Position numbers and translations under genes: made by a program. Shown piece by piece: positions 45,099-54,911 of a stretch of 64,000 nucleotides of DNA. The DNA lies in assembly GCA_000155695.1 (NCBI GenBank), contig DS990592.1, positions 2,472,473-2,536,472 of the forward strand. The letters are read 5' to 3'. Every line of letters starts with the position of its first letter. Position 1 is the first letter of the stretch. The notes under the pieces are model-generated. The model made no database searches and was not told the origin of the DNA. It was given only the letters and a program-made list of their open reading frames with translations. The DNA comes from Verrucomicrobiia bacterium DG1235. Its GTDB lineage: Bacteria; Verrucomicrobiota; Verrucomicrobiia; Opitutales; Opitutaceae.

Positions 45099-45628
45099 CA
45101 CTCGACGAACAATTCGAAACCTTCCTCGATAAAACCCCGCACGTACCGGCAAGCGCCTACGTAGCGAAACAAGCCACCGTCATCGGAGACGTAAGACTAG
45201 GCGAAAACGCCAGCGTCTGGCCGTCTTGCGTCCTGCGAGGCGACATCAACTACATCGAAGTCGGCGACCGTTCAAACGTCCAGGACGGAACCATCGTCCA
45301 CCTAGCCGACGAACTTCCCGTACGTATCGGAAAAGATGTTACGATCGGCCACGCAGCCATCATTCACGCCTGCACCATCGAGGATGAATGCCTCATCGGC
45401 ATGGGAGCTACCGTCCTCGACGGCGCCGTCATCGGACACAACTCCATCATCGGCGCCGGTGCTCTCGTCACGCCACGCACTCAAATTCCACCGGGCAGCA
45501 TGGTAATGGGCGCCCCAGCCAAGGTTAAGCGAGCCCTTACCCAAGAGGAGCAGGCAAAAATTAAAAGCTGGGCAGACAAATACGTAAAAGTCTCCGCCGC
45601 CCACAAAGAGCGCTTTGGCGGCGCCTAA
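45095..45628 (+). CDS. Gamma-carbonic anhydrase family protein (left-handed beta-helix)
   Basis: A 177-residue hexapeptide-repeat protein with the Zn-histidines expected in the family: H69 (TIVHLAD), H86 (TIGHAAI) and H91 (IIHAC), the same spacing as YrdA/PaaY-like proteins. The later repeats and the C-terminal helix (QEEQAKIKSWADKYVK) fit. Carbonic anhydrase activity is possible but often weak in this branch. The start overlaps the amidohydrolase stop (ATGA); the end overlaps the convergent lnt gene by 4 bases. Confidence 0.88.
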   Translation: MTLDEQFETFLDKTPHVPASAYVAKQATVIGDVRLGENASVWPSCVLRGDINYIEVGDRSNVQDGTIVHLADELPVRIGKDVTIGHAAIIHACTIEDECLIGMGATVLDGAVIGHNSIIGAGALVTPRTQIPPGSMVMGAPAKVKRALTQEEQAKIKSWADKYVKVSAAHKERFGGA

Positions 45629-47220
45629 AAGGACGCCTTCCGACCTTCCACCAGCTTCGGGGCAACCCAGAAGCTGAGTCCGAACAACGCCCAGCATGTC
45701 CAGACAAACCAGTCGCCATGCTGGACGTAAAAGGTCTGCTTCCCAATCCAGCGCCGATCGCGCGTAATCTCAAAGATTTCGCTTTGCCTCACCCACGGAT
45801 CGATCTCCTCGATCACGCTGCCATACTCATCTATCCACCCTGTCCAGCCGTCATTGCCTACGCGAAGCACCGGACGCCGCGTTTCGACCGCACGCAAAAC
45901 AGAGTGAGCCATGTGCTGAGCTGCCGCGCTGCTCCGCCCGTACCAAGCGCTATTCGTCGCTACAAATAGAACGCCAGCTCCCTCCCGCACCGCATCTCGG
46001 GCGATAGCAGGAAATACGTCCTCAAAACAAATCAACGATCCAATTCGCACTGTCGTTTCCTCCAAATTCAAGGGCAACAGCTGAGATTTTTCGCCAGGGA
46101 GTATATCCCCATTGATCGGCACCACCTTCTCCATCCAAGGCCATAGCCAACGCAAAGGAATGTATTCACCAAACGGAACAAGATGCTGCTTCGAATAATA
46201 GAGTGGAAACAATCCATATTCAGGCCGCACCAAAAAAACACTATTGAACCAATCCCTCTCTCCCTTCTCGCCTTCGATTCCCATCGCTCCCGCGAAAACC
46301 GGAGTGCCAAAGCCAGTCGCCAGTCGAGTTGCCCAAGTCTCCATATGCCCGTCGTCATTCAATGGATACGGCAATACCGTTTCGGGCCAAAAAGCCGCGT
46401 CCGGCTGAAAGGTTCGATGCGAAAGAGTAAACTGTTCCAAACTCCCAATAATTTCCCGTTCGAATTCCAGGTCCCACTTCTGATTCTGAGGAATGTTTGG
46501 CTGTACCACCAATGCCTTGAACGCCGCCTCCCTCTGCTGCCCGGAACTCAAACGCAGAACGAGAAAACTAATCGCTACCATAAAAGAAAGAGACAAGTAA
46601 AACTCCGGACAAATCCCCCGCTTCTTCGTCCGAGCATACTCGACGAGTCGCAACAAGTAAGCGGCGATTCCAAAATTGAAAAGCGCAAGCGCGAACGACA
46701 CCACCCAGCTTCCGAAAATCGAAGCGCTCTGCAACATGATCGGCTCCGTCACCTGACTCGCAGACAAAGGCAACCAAGGGAAACCGGTGAAAATGTGCGT
46801 GCGAATATGCTCAAAGATGACCCAAAGCGCCGACGCCCCGATCGCCAAAGGCAGGCCCCTCCACATACCCTCTCCAAGCGCCCGACGCGCCAGCCACGCA
46901 GTTCCCACCGCCCAACCCGCGAAGTGCAGTCCCATTACGCCTGCGAGCAAAACCATTCCTACCCAAGTCACATGATGTAACCAGAAAATCATCACAAACC
47001 AAGACGCCCAGCCCATTCCAAGTCCCGTCAGAAAAACGGAGCGAAAGCTCGGGCCAAAGCTGAGCCACACCACGAAAGGAACAAGAAACACAAAAGCAGC
47101 CTCGTTCACCCCATAAGGCGGAAAACTCGCCACATAGAAAAGGGGCGTCATCACGCACATCACCGCAAATGCGAGGCGCTGACTATTGCTTTCAAACCAT
47201 TCCGCGAGGCGCGTAATCAT
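45625..47220 (-). CDS. lnt: Apolipoprotein N-acyltransferase
   Basis: Inner-membrane enzyme that adds the third acyl chain to lipoproteins. An N-terminal multi-TM part (about residues 15-205) is followed by the nitrilase-like domain. The Glu-Lys-Cys triad is visible in WPETVLPYP, LYYSKQHLVPFGEYIP and GSLICFEDVFP, and a C-terminal TM anchor follows (DWFVWTCWALFGLSFWV). About 531 residues from ATG 47220; another ATG at 47241 adds 7. It follows the FG-GAP gene on the minus strand with a 45-base gap. Confidence 0.93.
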   Translation of the reverse strand: MITRLAEWFESNSQRLAFAVMCVMTPLFYVASFPPYGVNEAAFVFLVPFVVWLSFGPSFRSVFLTGLGMGWASWFVMIFWLHHVTWVGMVLLAGVMGLHFAGWAVGTAWLARRALGEGMWRGLPLAIGASALWVIFEHIRTHIFTGFPWLPLSASQVTEPIMLQSASIFGSWVVSFALALFNFGIAAYLLRLVEYARTKKRGICPEFYLSLSFMVAISFLVLRLSSGQQREAAFKALVVQPNIPQNQKWDLEFEREIIGSLEQFTLSHRTFQPDAAFWPETVLPYPLNDDGHMETWATRLATGFGTPVFAGAMGIEGEKGERDWFNSVFLVRPEYGLFPLYYSKQHLVPFGEYIPLRWLWPWMEKVVPINGDILPGEKSQLLPLNLEETTVRIGSLICFEDVFPAIARDAVREGAGVLFVATNSAWYGRSSAAAQHMAHSVLRAVETRRPVLRVGNDGWTGWIDEYGSVIEEIDPWVRQSEIFEITRDRRWIGKQTFYVQHGDWFVWTCWALFGLSFWVAPKLVEGRKASF

Positions 47221-47265
47221 GCACGCACTCTGCGCATCCATTTACGTCGGGCGAAGCCCAAAACG

Positions 47266-50200
47266 CTATTCTTCAGCAGAATTCAGCGAAAAGACCAACA
47301 AGGGACCATCGCTCATCGTCAGCAGCAGTTCTCCGCGACCATCCTTATCCAGATCCGCCCAAGCCATATGCCTTGGATAGCCGTCTACCTCCAATCCAGA
47401 CTCATAAGGCAACACTGTTCGAAATCCCTGCCCCACCTCATTTCTCAAAAGAACGACATGCCCCTTGAGCGGGCGGTCCACCCACAGTTTGGGCGCCCGA
47501 GGTTCAAGACTAAGCACAAGGTCCTCCCATCCGTCAGAATCGTAGTCGAAGACCAAAACGTCCATAACCGTTCCAGACTGAGCCCACCTCGGAAGAGCTG
47601 CCGCCGAAAAGCGCCCTTCCTCCCTTTGATACAGAATCATCGAACGCGTCTCGCAGATCTCGCTTCTTCTAAACTGATCCAAAACCTCAGGCGTGAAAAT
47701 CTCATGCACGTCCTTGCTCGCATAGTCGGCAATCGAACTCGTCGTCCTTTCCAGTAATCCGGGAAACTGAATTGCATTCAAGATACGGCTTTCCACCGGT
47801 AGCAGCCGGCCATTCTCGGTGAAACAGTCAATATAGACATTTCGATTCCGCGCACCCTTGGGCGAAAACAAAACAAGTGGAGCATCCACACTGGGAACAT
47901 GCCTGAGGTTCAAGCCGCGATTTCCGATCACGATGTCCAATCGGCCATCGCCATCAAAATCGCCACTCGCCAAGGAACTCCAGGCCCCGGACAACGCATT
48001 CCGATCCAAAACGCCGTCAAAACGCACAAGCCCCTTATTCGTTTGTTTCCAGAATATCGGAGCCCCCCATTGTACTGCTTGCACCAAATCGAGCTTACCA
48101 TCGCCGGACCAGTCAACCGCTAACAAGTCGCTCGTCTTGCCCGATCGAGAAAACGCCTTCGAAAACTCGCTTTTAAAATCTTCCGCAAATGACCCTTCCT
48201 CAAATTTCCAGACCAAATTGTCCTCATAGTCCGGATACGAGAACCTTCTCGTACCTCCAGCCTGAACAAGGTCCATATCGCCATCGGCATCTACGTCAAT
48301 CAACAACGAACTGCTCGTAGACCGCGACTCGAAGTCCAGCCCCTCCACCTTAGCCTCCAAAACCTCTCGCTGCTTCGAAAACGAATAGACCCGATCCCTA
48401 TAAAAGGCATCCCCCTCATCAAGCTCTACACCGCCTGAGCTAGCAATAAAATCGAGCACACCGTCATCTCCTAAATCTTGCACCAAAAAGTCAGTATCCT
48501 CGCTGTCGAATACATCCGATAACAAGTCCGATTCATCGACACTGAAACGTCTTCCAGATTCATTCCACAAAACTCGAGTCTCCCAACCGCTCGGACCTCC
48601 CAATATAACATCTAAGTATCCATCCTCGTCTAGATCCGAGACCTCTATCGGCGGCCCAAGACGCGACTCATCCTCCGGCAATAGCATCTGCTTGGGATGC
48701 AAATCATACGATTCCTCCTTCGACATAGAATCTTTAGGAATATCAATCTCGGCCTTGCTAAACACGCTTAGCGTCTCCCGCTCCCGTACGATACCATTGT
48801 TAACTTCTTCAATAAGGTACCTGTTATTCGGCTCCAATCCCCTTACTGTCTGCTGAAAACCACTCGGCCATTCTATCTCTAGCCGATTCACTTCCAAATG
48901 CTCTCCTATTCCAAAATGCAATACTGGCTCATCGGTCGAAAGGTATCCACGCGTCAATGACAATTCCCTATAGTAAACGTCCTCTCCGCAATAGAGCCAA
49001 AGCTTAGCTCCTACCCCAAAACGATTCGATTCAACGCCCTGCAAGCGAATAGAGACACTCGATCCTGTTGCCGCCTCATTTCTATAGAGACTGAGCTCCT
49101 CATCCATTTCTGATACGACAATATCCAAATCCCCATCTAAATCCAAATCTGCAAACGCCGCCGAAAAACTCACGCCCACTTTTGAAAAGCCAAGCGATTC
49201 ACCCACTTCATCGAAATCCAAACCGCCAGCATTCCTATATAGCAAATTCCGCTCGTCATAACGGGGCGAGGACTTGAAATACGCCATTCTCTGCCACCCC
49301 GTCCGCGCCTTTTCAGATTTCAGACCAATATCTCCATCGTGAAACGCACGAATCATTCCATTCGTGAACAGCATGTCCTGCAAGCCATCGTTATCAAAAT
49401 CCAAAACACGCGGCGCCCAGGTCCAATCCGTCGCAAAAAGTCCAGCCATACGCGATATCTCCGCAAATTGAGACTGTCCGATCTTCACAGAAAGCATATT
49501 CTGCATGTACTGACTCGCCGAATACCGAGGAGCGTAAATTGATTTTGTCGCAATGGTAGCCAAAGTCCTTTGGTATTTCTCCGAATCCCTTGGAGCCATT
49601 TCACCCACGAACATATCCATTCGACTGTCATTATTCAAATCTCCAAAATCAGCACCCATTGCAGAATAGGGCGAGGTTACGAAATGCGAATGAATCACGT
49701 CAGTAAACGTACCGTCCCCGTTATTTCGATACAGTCGATCCGCAGGTTCGAAATCATTCGCAACATAAAGATCAGGCCATCCATCTTCATCGAAGTCCCA
49801 CCAAATCGCGGCGTGCCCCTGGGCTCGACCTGAAATCCCCGCCTCCTCGCTCCTATCAACATATCTACCGCCCACATTCTCCAAAAGGATATCAGGCATA
49901 CCTTCAGCCAAACCGGACGAAGACAAAAAATTACACTGCAAATAAAGATCTAGATCTCCGTCCCTATCGTAGTCAGCAAACGAAGGAGCGTTGGAGCCAG
50001 TCGAAAGCGCCAATCCCCATTCCTCTGCCGCTTCTCGCAAATAGCCGCTTCCATCATTTAAGTAGAGTTCATTTTCCGAACCCGTGTAGACGACGTAGAT
50101 ATCAAGGTCGCCATCATTCTCAATATCGACCATTGATACACCGGCGCCGATCCCCGTTTTTTCAGCAACACCTCTATCTCCAGAACATTCCTGGAATACT

Positions 50201-50532
50201 AAATCTCCCAAATTCAGATAGAGCCTATTAGAACTATCTTTCCCAACTGAAAATACGTCCGCTAGCCCGTCTCCATCAATATCGCCCAAAGCGATTCCAG
50301 ACCCTATCGTACCCAAGAAGTACTGATGCCATAAGCTCCTCCATCGCTCTGGATGCGTGTATTCATTTGCATGAGACAAACCAGAAAGATCAGCTGGTAT
50401 TCGCGTGAATCCCTGGCCTTGATTGGTGCCGCTTTGCTTGGAGTTTACCCAAGAACTCGTGAGTTCGGCAGATTCCAGAATCGAAAAGGCAGTTGAAGCG
50501 AAAAAGAAGAGTAGCGTGGGGAAGCGCTGCAT
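47266..50532 (-). CDS. Exported FG-GAP/VCBS-repeat protein with ASPIC/UnbV domain (CRTAC1-like)
   Basis: A 1088-residue secreted protein with a signal peptide (FPTLLFFFASTAFSILESA). The first half has many D-x-D-G-D-type Ca-binding FG-GAP repeats (for example GDIDGDGLADVF, FDEDGWPDLYVANDFE, DLDLDGDLDIVVSE). The ASPIC/UnbV domain comes next (FGVGAKLWLY, HFGIGEHLEVNRLEIEWPSG), then another beta-propeller-like repeat set. Such proteins sit at the cell surface, with a presumed binding or adhesion role. Third positions look more AT-rich than in the neighbours. It is downstream of the TonB-dependent receptor. Confidence 0.88.
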   Translation of the reverse strand: MQRFPTLLFFFASTAFSILESAELTSSWVNSKQSGTNQGQGFTRIPADLSGLSHANEYTHPERWRSLWHQYFLGTIGSGIALGDIDGDGLADVFSVGKDSSNRLYLNLGDLVFQECSGDRGVAEKTGIGAGVSMVDIENDGDLDIYVVYTGSENELYLNDGSGYLREAAEEWGLALSTGSNAPSFADYDRDGDLDLYLQCNFLSSSGLAEGMPDILLENVGGRYVDRSEEAGISGRAQGHAAIWWDFDEDGWPDLYVANDFEPADRLYRNNGDGTFTDVIHSHFVTSPYSAMGADFGDLNNDSRMDMFVGEMAPRDSEKYQRTLATIATKSIYAPRYSASQYMQNMLSVKIGQSQFAEISRMAGLFATDWTWAPRVLDFDNDGLQDMLFTNGMIRAFHDGDIGLKSEKARTGWQRMAYFKSSPRYDERNLLYRNAGGLDFDEVGESLGFSKVGVSFSAAFADLDLDGDLDIVVSEMDEELSLYRNEAATGSSVSIRLQGVESNRFGVGAKLWLYCGEDVYYRELSLTRGYLSTDEPVLHFGIGEHLEVNRLEIEWPSGFQQTVRGLEPNNRYLIEEVNNGIVRERETLSVFSKAEIDIPKDSMSKEESYDLHPKQMLLPEDESRLGPPIEVSDLDEDGYLDVILGGPSGWETRVLWNESGRRFSVDESDLLSDVFDSEDTDFLVQDLGDDGVLDFIASSGGVELDEGDAFYRDRVYSFSKQREVLEAKVEGLDFESRSTSSSLLIDVDADGDMDLVQAGGTRRFSYPDYEDNLVWKFEEGSFAEDFKSEFSKAFSRSGKTSDLLAVDWSGDGKLDLVQAVQWGAPIFWKQTNKGLVRFDGVLDRNALSGAWSSLASGDFDGDGRLDIVIGNRGLNLRHVPSVDAPLVLFSPKGARNRNVYIDCFTENGRLLPVESRILNAIQFPGLLERTTSSIADYASKDVHEIFTPEVLDQFRRSEICETRSMILYQREEGRFSAAALPRWAQSGTVMDVLVFDYDSDGWEDLVLSLEPRAPKLWVDRPLKGHVVLLRNEVGQGFRTVLPYESGLEVDGYPRHMAWADLDKDGRGELLLTMSDGPLLVFSLNSAEE

Positions 50533-50588
50533 GAAAACGGTAAACGGGGTACAACTAGAATCATCTCATTCGCTACCAACTCTACAAA

Positions 50589-50622
50589 CAAAAAGCGCCT
50601 CACCACTAAAGGTGAGGCGCTG
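50589..50622 (-). terminator. Intrinsic terminator after the TonB-dependent receptor gene
   Basis: On the minus strand GCGCCTCACC, a 6-base loop, GGTGAGGCGC, then TTTTTG. It separates the receptor from the FG-GAP gene, so the latter depends on read-through or its own promoter. Confidence 0.88.
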
Positions 50623-50645
50623 AAATGTATAAGACTAGGTATTAA

Positions 50646-53600
50646 CTAGAACGAGAACGTATTGGTGAGGAACCAGTTCGGGTCACCCTGCACGCGGTAC
50701 TCACGAACCGATCCGTCAGGATTAACCGAGATGGGAACCAGACCACCGTCAGACAGTACATCACGTACGTTCAACTGGATACGCCAGTTGACATTGTCGT
50801 TCAGGTCGAGCGAGTAACCTGCCCATAGGTCCAAGTGTGTTTCAGTTGGTCCCATGATTGGACTATCAGAGAGGTACACAAGAACGGGTACTCCGTCTTC
50901 GTTAACACCTTCTGTTTGCTCGTATCCGATTCCGACTTCATCTTCCCAGCGAACGCTACCACCCAAGTTCAAGCCCTTGAATTTGCCGTCACGGAAGTTG
51001 TAGTTGGTTACCATGTTTACACGCCACTCGCGGAGTTCGCTAACTGCTGTGCCTTCGGTGGCAAGACCGAGGAGGTATCGCGAGTAGAAGTCGTTATTCC
51101 AGCGAGTCTTGAGCGTGTTGTTACGGTCGCCTGCCCACCAGAGACGAATGTCACCATTGTCACCGTTGTGCACTTCGTTACGAGCGCTGACCCATTCCTT
51201 CAAGCTTCCGGCTAGATTATTGCGAACCGCTTCCGTCTTGGCAGCGTTCATCGCAAAATTCCAGTTTTCCGTCGGATTGAAGTTAACTTCGATTTCGGTA
51301 CCCTTTGAAGTGATGTCCGATGTTGAAGTGAAGCCATTTGGCTGAACACCAGTCGATTCACTCCATGGATCCCACCAGCCGTTTTGCCAGCGAGCGTCAG
51401 ACTGTGTCGCACCCCATGCATCCCAGAATTCCTGTGGAGCAAGGTTCTCGCGAAGATTCGCTGTCGCGCGGGCCATCCAAGCATCTGCTTCTTCAACAGT
51501 CTGATCGGCCCATTCGCTTTCAGGGATGCCCTGAGATCTCAGCCAGTTGTCGTATGGTACGTCACCAACTTGATAAGGATTCTGCTGACCATAGGTTCTC
51601 CAGGAATCATCCCAGCCAGGAGTGTTTCCTTCGATTACAACCAAGTCACGCATACCTGCTGCGAACAAGCTCGTTTCAGCGGTACCAACGTACCAGAGAG
51701 CGCCATCTGTTGGGTCATAAGTAGAACCATAAACTGTGCTTTCGTAACGATTGAGCTTGAGAGTCAACTTGTCATTGAATGTCGAGATAACGAAACCATA
51801 GTCTTCCGTGTCACCATTTGGTGGCGCCAAGGGTTGATTTAGGTGGTTAACTCGGGCCTCGCCAGGCTGGAAGTTCGAAGACTCATTCCAGAACACACTG
51901 AATTTCGTGCTTGCAGGAAGCTCAGGGAGGAACTGGTCAAGGTGAACAACCACGCTTTTGGACTCATTGCTACCTTCGAACTTGTTCACGCTACCAAGCG
52001 CTTCATTACGAGCTCTCTCAGCGAGGGCGTCCGCTTCGGTGTAAGCAAGGTAGCTACCTCCGCTTTGGAACGGAGTCGCACCAGTAGGATCAAAGATCTC
52101 ACGTGGATCTCCTGGAATACGAGGAGCCGTGACATTAATCTGCGTGGTCGTGTCATCTCGGTTACCATACAGAGCTACAACTGCTCCATCCCAGAAGAAA
52201 CCTTGCCATACAAACGCTTCCGATTCGATCTCTTGCGAGGACGAACGAGCAGAAGTGATCAAGCTGAGGCGGTCCCCTTCCGTATCGATGAGGAAGCTGG
52301 CGGGATGATCTCTCCAACCTGTGTAGTTTGCAGGATTGTTCTGCTGTGTGGAAGGATCATCTTGGTAAGGCGAAATCCATTCCGAGTCGAGGTAGTCAAC
52401 GGTCGGCGCATTAGGGTTCGTGGGTGACCAGTAGGAATCCCAGATACGAATGCTGTTAATGGCATTCGGATTGAGCTTCGGTACTGGCTGAAGATTCAAA
52501 CCAGCAGGGCTAGAGGTCCCAATGACCGATGGGCCGAGGTAAACAGCAGCCATGACTTCTGCTTCATTGGTAGCGAGACCTGAATTGCCCATGTAGGCAC
52601 GGTAGGTGTCATCTGCCAACCAGTTCTTGAAGCCTTGCTCGTAGAGAATGATGTCGTCAGAAGACTTCACTCCCGTCAAACGTTGCTTGCCGATCAACTT
52701 GCCGAGAAACGAATCCGTTTCAAACAAATCGCCTTCACGAAGCTCTCCAAAAACTGTGTAGCGGGAGCTGTCGCGATCACGCACGCTGTCGCTACTGCTG
52801 CCCTGTGTTCTTCTGAAGATAACGGGCCGACCAACATTGGGATTCGGCGAGAAATCCGCGAGGTGCGAATTCACGTCAATCGTGATTTCCGGGCCCCAGC
52901 CGAATGGACTAGTTTGGCCAAAACCATAAGTTTCCTTGTTGAGAGCAACCTCTAGACCAAGGCGATTGTTATAGAACGTCTGTGCCAACTTTACGTTGGA
53001 AACTTGGAAGTCCTGGAATTCGCGCTTATTGTCGCCGTCAAGTAGGTGATTTTTGTAGTCGAAGATGGAACGATCGTAGAGCAATTCGTTTCCGTATCCA
53101 CCGAACTGAGCCAATGGGAGTCCCAAGTTTCTCGCTGCAGCGCCAAGGCCAGCTGGAGAACTGATCGCGCGGTAGAACGGGTAACCAGTTCCACCTGCGT
53201 CGATGGCAACTTCTCTCGGTCCCTCAGCATCACCGTTCGGGTCAATCAAACGAGTGTACAAGATGTTGTTGTCAGAGGCTGAAATACCACCAACAGACGC
53301 ATACGTTGCATCGCCGTCGCCCTGATCCGCATTCGCGAAGTAGACGATTGGGCCATCCGTGTAGTTCTCTCCATACCAAGGATTATTGAAATTCACTTGG
53401 TTGAAGTAGGCATCGCCCGTCTGCTGAACGCCGCGAACGTAGACTGGAGGGTACTGCGCGGGATCATCAGATCCATCGAGAGTTTCCTCGCCACCCAAAG
53501 CCAGCGGATGACCTGTGATCTGGGAGCGGCCTTCGGAATCCTCTTCCCAGAAACCAGAAAGACGGTCGACGGGAGGACGGGTACGCGGGCGATTCGAGTT

Positions 53601-54425
53601 GATATTGCCAGATTCAAAATTGGCAGTGAGTGTAGTCGTGTTGCTCTCGCTCTTGAGGAACTTAGGCTCGTACTTCATGGCGACGAAGAAACGTTCGTCT
53701 TCCGCCCAAGCTTCTTCCTGACGGTACTTGTCGTCCTTTTTGACGGCAGCCACACGAACAGAAAGCTCATCCTCAAGGATGACACGGTTCACGTTGAAGT
53801 GGAAACGAGTGGATCCGTAGCTTCCGAAACGCACCTGAACTTCACCTTCGTCCTCAAAAATCGCCGAGTCAGTCGTGTTGTTGACCAAACCAGCAGGACT
53901 TCCAAGTCCAGAGAGGATCGCGTTAGGACCACGCTGCATATCAACGCGATTTACATTGTAGCCATCCCAAGGGAGATCAGTCAGGAAGTAGTCACGAGTA
54001 TTATCAGCAGCTTGTAATCCACGAACACGAGTGTTCGCATTCGGATTGAGCATGCCTAGACGTTCTTCACCAGCGAAATTGCCGCCGATGCCGCCAACTT
54101 CAGTGCTGGTCGTGTACTGGAACAAGGAAGAATTGTCTACCGCTCCCGTGTCACGAAGGAATTCCTCGGTGATTACGGAAATTGCGGAGCCAACGTCCTT
54201 GAGATCAGTACGGATACGGGAACCAGCCAAGGTGCTGGTAGCTCGGTAACCCTGATCTTCAGATCCTTCCACCGTGAATGGCGAAAGCTCGAAGATCTCC
54301 TCGTCCTCTTCATCATCTTGAGCGATGACAAGAGGAGCAACTAGAAGCGCGGCGCCACAGAGCAGTGTCTGCGTTCCACGTCTAGACCATAGGTATCTAT
54401 TTGTCTGTTTGATGTGTTTGTTCAT
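50646..54425 (-). CDS. TonB-dependent receptor (FecA/Opitutia-type)
   Basis: Outer-membrane gated channel of 1259 residues. Signal peptide (TLLCGAALLVAPLVIAQ) with an acidic start, then TonB-box-like ELSPFTVEGSEDQGYRATSTLAGSRI. The plug domain follows (ISVITEEFLRDTGA, RVRGLQAADNTRD, NRVDMQRGPNAILSGLGSPAGLVN), then a long beta-barrel ending in aromatic NTFSF. The length and many inserts are usual for Opitutia receptors thought to import glycans, siderophores or cobalamin; the ligand is not decided. There is no SusD-like partner. It is followed by a terminator and preceded by a long leader. Confidence 0.93.
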   Translation of the reverse strand: MNKHIKQTNRYLWSRRGTQTLLCGAALLVAPLVIAQDDEEDEEIFELSPFTVEGSEDQGYRATSTLAGSRIRTDLKDVGSAISVITEEFLRDTGAVDNSSLFQYTTSTEVGGIGGNFAGEERLGMLNPNANTRVRGLQAADNTRDYFLTDLPWDGYNVNRVDMQRGPNAILSGLGSPAGLVNNTTDSAIFEDEGEVQVRFGSYGSTRFHFNVNRVILEDELSVRVAAVKKDDKYRQEEAWAEDERFFVAMKYEPKFLKSESNTTTLTANFESGNINSNRPRTRPPVDRLSGFWEEDSEGRSQITGHPLALGGEETLDGSDDPAQYPPVYVRGVQQTGDAYFNQVNFNNPWYGENYTDGPIVYFANADQGDGDATYASVGGISASDNNILYTRLIDPNGDAEGPREVAIDAGGTGYPFYRAISSPAGLGAAARNLGLPLAQFGGYGNELLYDRSIFDYKNHLLDGDNKREFQDFQVSNVKLAQTFYNNRLGLEVALNKETYGFGQTSPFGWGPEITIDVNSHLADFSPNPNVGRPVIFRRTQGSSSDSVRDRDSSRYTVFGELREGDLFETDSFLGKLIGKQRLTGVKSSDDIILYEQGFKNWLADDTYRAYMGNSGLATNEAEVMAAVYLGPSVIGTSSPAGLNLQPVPKLNPNAINSIRIWDSYWSPTNPNAPTVDYLDSEWISPYQDDPSTQQNNPANYTGWRDHPASFLIDTEGDRLSLITSARSSSQEIESEAFVWQGFFWDGAVVALYGNRDDTTTQINVTAPRIPGDPREIFDPTGATPFQSGGSYLAYTEADALAERARNEALGSVNKFEGSNESKSVVVHLDQFLPELPASTKFSVFWNESSNFQPGEARVNHLNQPLAPPNGDTEDYGFVISTFNDKLTLKLNRYESTVYGSTYDPTDGALWYVGTAETSLFAAGMRDLVVIEGNTPGWDDSWRTYGQQNPYQVGDVPYDNWLRSQGIPESEWADQTVEEADAWMARATANLRENLAPQEFWDAWGATQSDARWQNGWWDPWSESTGVQPNGFTSTSDITSKGTEIEVNFNPTENWNFAMNAAKTEAVRNNLAGSLKEWVSARNEVHNGDNGDIRLWWAGDRNNTLKTRWNNDFYSRYLLGLATEGTAVSELREWRVNMVTNYNFRDGKFKGLNLGGSVRWEDEVGIGYEQTEGVNEDGVPVLVYLSDSPIMGPTETHLDLWAGYSLDLNDNVNWRIQLNVRDVLSDGGLVPISVNPDGSVREYRVQGDPNWFLTNTFSF

Positions 54426-54911
54426 GGTTGTCTTTGCGGTAGCTTGGGGTCGCCAGACGTAAGCAGGCCCCGATGCGATAACAACGGGGCAAACAAGCGA
54501 TCATGCGACGCCAGTAAATTGAATACGGGGGTGTGAAGGGATAACCGTAGGGGTGGTAGTTTGAGTTTGAGATAAGTACGCTCCCGAAGGGGGCTATTTC
54601 TAATGTTGAAGATAAGTTAAGCCATTCACATTAGATGCACTAGTAAGAATAATGTCCGCCCTCCGTGTCAACCCTATTGCAGGTCCACTTTCGCAGATTG
54701 CCAGTAAACGTTCAAAAAAAAGTAATATTTTTAAATTCCTTTTCCTGAGTAACTTAAAGCAGATTTTCCTTAACCTTGAGCAAGGTCTAGGTATGAACTT
54801 GGCTCTATTTCGCATAAATCCTACTCGCTTTCTCAAATTCAATGAATCCTGTTCAAATACAGCGACACCATCCCTCCAGCCAACAGACCTAGCCTGACTC
54901 TCAGCGTGACA
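54426..54911. other. 486-base leader/intergenic region between the TonB receptor and a small kinase gene
   Basis: Divergent region with no convincing gene. On the minus side, the receptor leader contains a short hairpin GCTCCC-GAA-GGGGGC (54584-54598) and a consensus -35 TTGACA (complement of 54666-54671) with a weak -10 (TCTTAC, 17-base spacing). The part before the kinase gene (54600-54900) is AT-rich. A small open frame there (54652-54897) has no codon bias or motif. A long 5' leader of about 215 bases for the receptor is possible. Confidence 0.4.

Noticed and set aside
53397-54017. 206-codon plus-strand frame
   Set aside because: Antisense to the plug and early barrel region of the TonB-dependent receptor.
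54652-54897. 81-codon open frame before the small kinase gene
   Set aside because: AT-rich, no conserved motif and no ribosome-binding site; more likely intergenic sequence.
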